From CAYZDV01 sp964477275 (lineage in GTDB: Bacteria; Acidobacteriota; Aminicenantia; Aminicenantales; Aminicenantaceae): a stretch of 13,055 nt of DNA. Positions 12,917 through 13,055 of the stretch are shown here, one piece after another (within the stretch, counting starts at the first letter, position 1; the number at the start of each line of letters is the position of its first letter). The stretch lies in contig CAYZDV010000050.1 in assembly GCA_964477275.1 (NCBI GenBank), positions 1 to 13,055 on the forward strand, read 5' to 3'. A program made the position numbers and the translations under genes. A model generated the notes under the pieces. That model made no database searches, was not told where the DNA came from, and saw nothing but the letters and a program-made list of their open reading frames with translations.

Positions 12917-12946
12917 ACTAATACAAACGAAATTAATAATGTTACA
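12917..12946 (+). repeat. Second copy of the AT-rich ATTAATACAAACG motif
   Basis: The 30 bases from ACTAATACAAACG match 10229-10258 at 24 positions without gaps, including an unbroken 11-base core (TAATACAAACG). As in the first copy, a palindromic element begins within about 15 bases on the right. Confidence 0.5.
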
Positions 12947-12950
12947 TTTC

Positions 12951-13055
12951 CTGTCATTCCTGCGAAGCCTGTCCCTGCGCAGGCAGGGAGCAGGAATCCG
13001 GACGTTGTCCCTGCGAAAGCAGGGAACTATAAAAAGGAACTGGATTCCTGTTTAC
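12951..13055. repeat. Nested palindromic repeat of the VIPAKAG type, cut by the window edge
   Basis: ATTCCTGC (12956-12963) pairs with GCAGGAAT (12990-12997) around a perfect inner hairpin TCCCTGC-GCAG-GCAGGGA (12972-12989). A second hairpin TCCCTGC-GAAA-GCAGGGA follows (13008-13025), and CAGGAATCC (12991-12999) pairs with GGATTCCTG (13042-13050) around it. Read in frame it gives VIPAKP and VVPAKAG, the familiar read-through of a dispersed bacterial palindromic repeat (CATTCCTGCGAAAGCAGGAATCC and relatives). Its right end lies outside the window. Confidence 0.75.

Noticed and set aside
1..13055. CRISPR array, tRNA or rRNA genes
   Set aside because: No regularly spaced direct repeats, cloverleaf or conserved rRNA segments were seen on either strand by eye.

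Overview
The window looks like a chromosomal segment from a Gram-negative bacterium with a secreted and lipoprotein-rich envelope. Two tandem VWFA-related secreted proteins of the type common in Acidobacteriota and candidate Aminicenantes, a DUF4382-type lipoprotein and a divergent glutamine synthetase all point loosely to that group. The lineage is an inference from gene content; there is no rRNA or tRNA in the window. I see eight intact protein genes, one decayed IS110-type transposase, one broken CAP-domain gene and two palindromic repeat elements.

Layout. Positions 1-3015 carry two tandem, full-length paralogues of a secreted VWFA-related protein on the plus strand. They are separated by a 320-base gap that holds small dyads and a good sigma-54 (-24/-12) promoter. 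A minus-strand MFS transporter (3045-4226) converges on them. Between 4227 and 4548 lie divergent extended -10 promoters and an 82-nt segment closed by a perfect 10-bp inverted repeat, which would fall in the MFS leader RNA. An unrecognised secreted 517-residue protein (4549-6102) is followed on the same strand by an FGGY sugar kinase of the xylulokinase type (6244-7749). Facing it is a glutamine synthetase family gene (7779-9323, minus), whose promoter has a perfect 12-bp palindrome between -35 and -10.

The right half holds a secreted two-SH3-domain protein (9511-10089, minus), a compact multi-hairpin GC-rich element (about 10229-10363), a DUF4382-like lipoprotein (10447-10956, minus) with a perfect-consensus sigma-54 promoter, a decayed IS110 transposase (11070-11354, minus), a secreted TPR protein (11501-12460), a broken CAP-domain gene (about 12542-12902) and, at the right edge, a nested palindromic repeat of the widespread type that reads through as VIPAKAG.

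How it fits together. Most genes have their own leader and promoter, so this is not one operon. Six products are predicted to be exported (two VWFA-related, the 517-residue protein, the SH3 protein, the DUF4382 lipoprotein and the TPR protein). Two of them, a VWFA-related protein and the lipoprotein, have strong sigma-54 sites, which suggests shared regulation of part of the envelope set through an enhancer-binding protein encoded elsewhere. The accessory signals (IS110 remnant, palindromic repeats, broken CAP gene) are concentrated to the right of about 10200.
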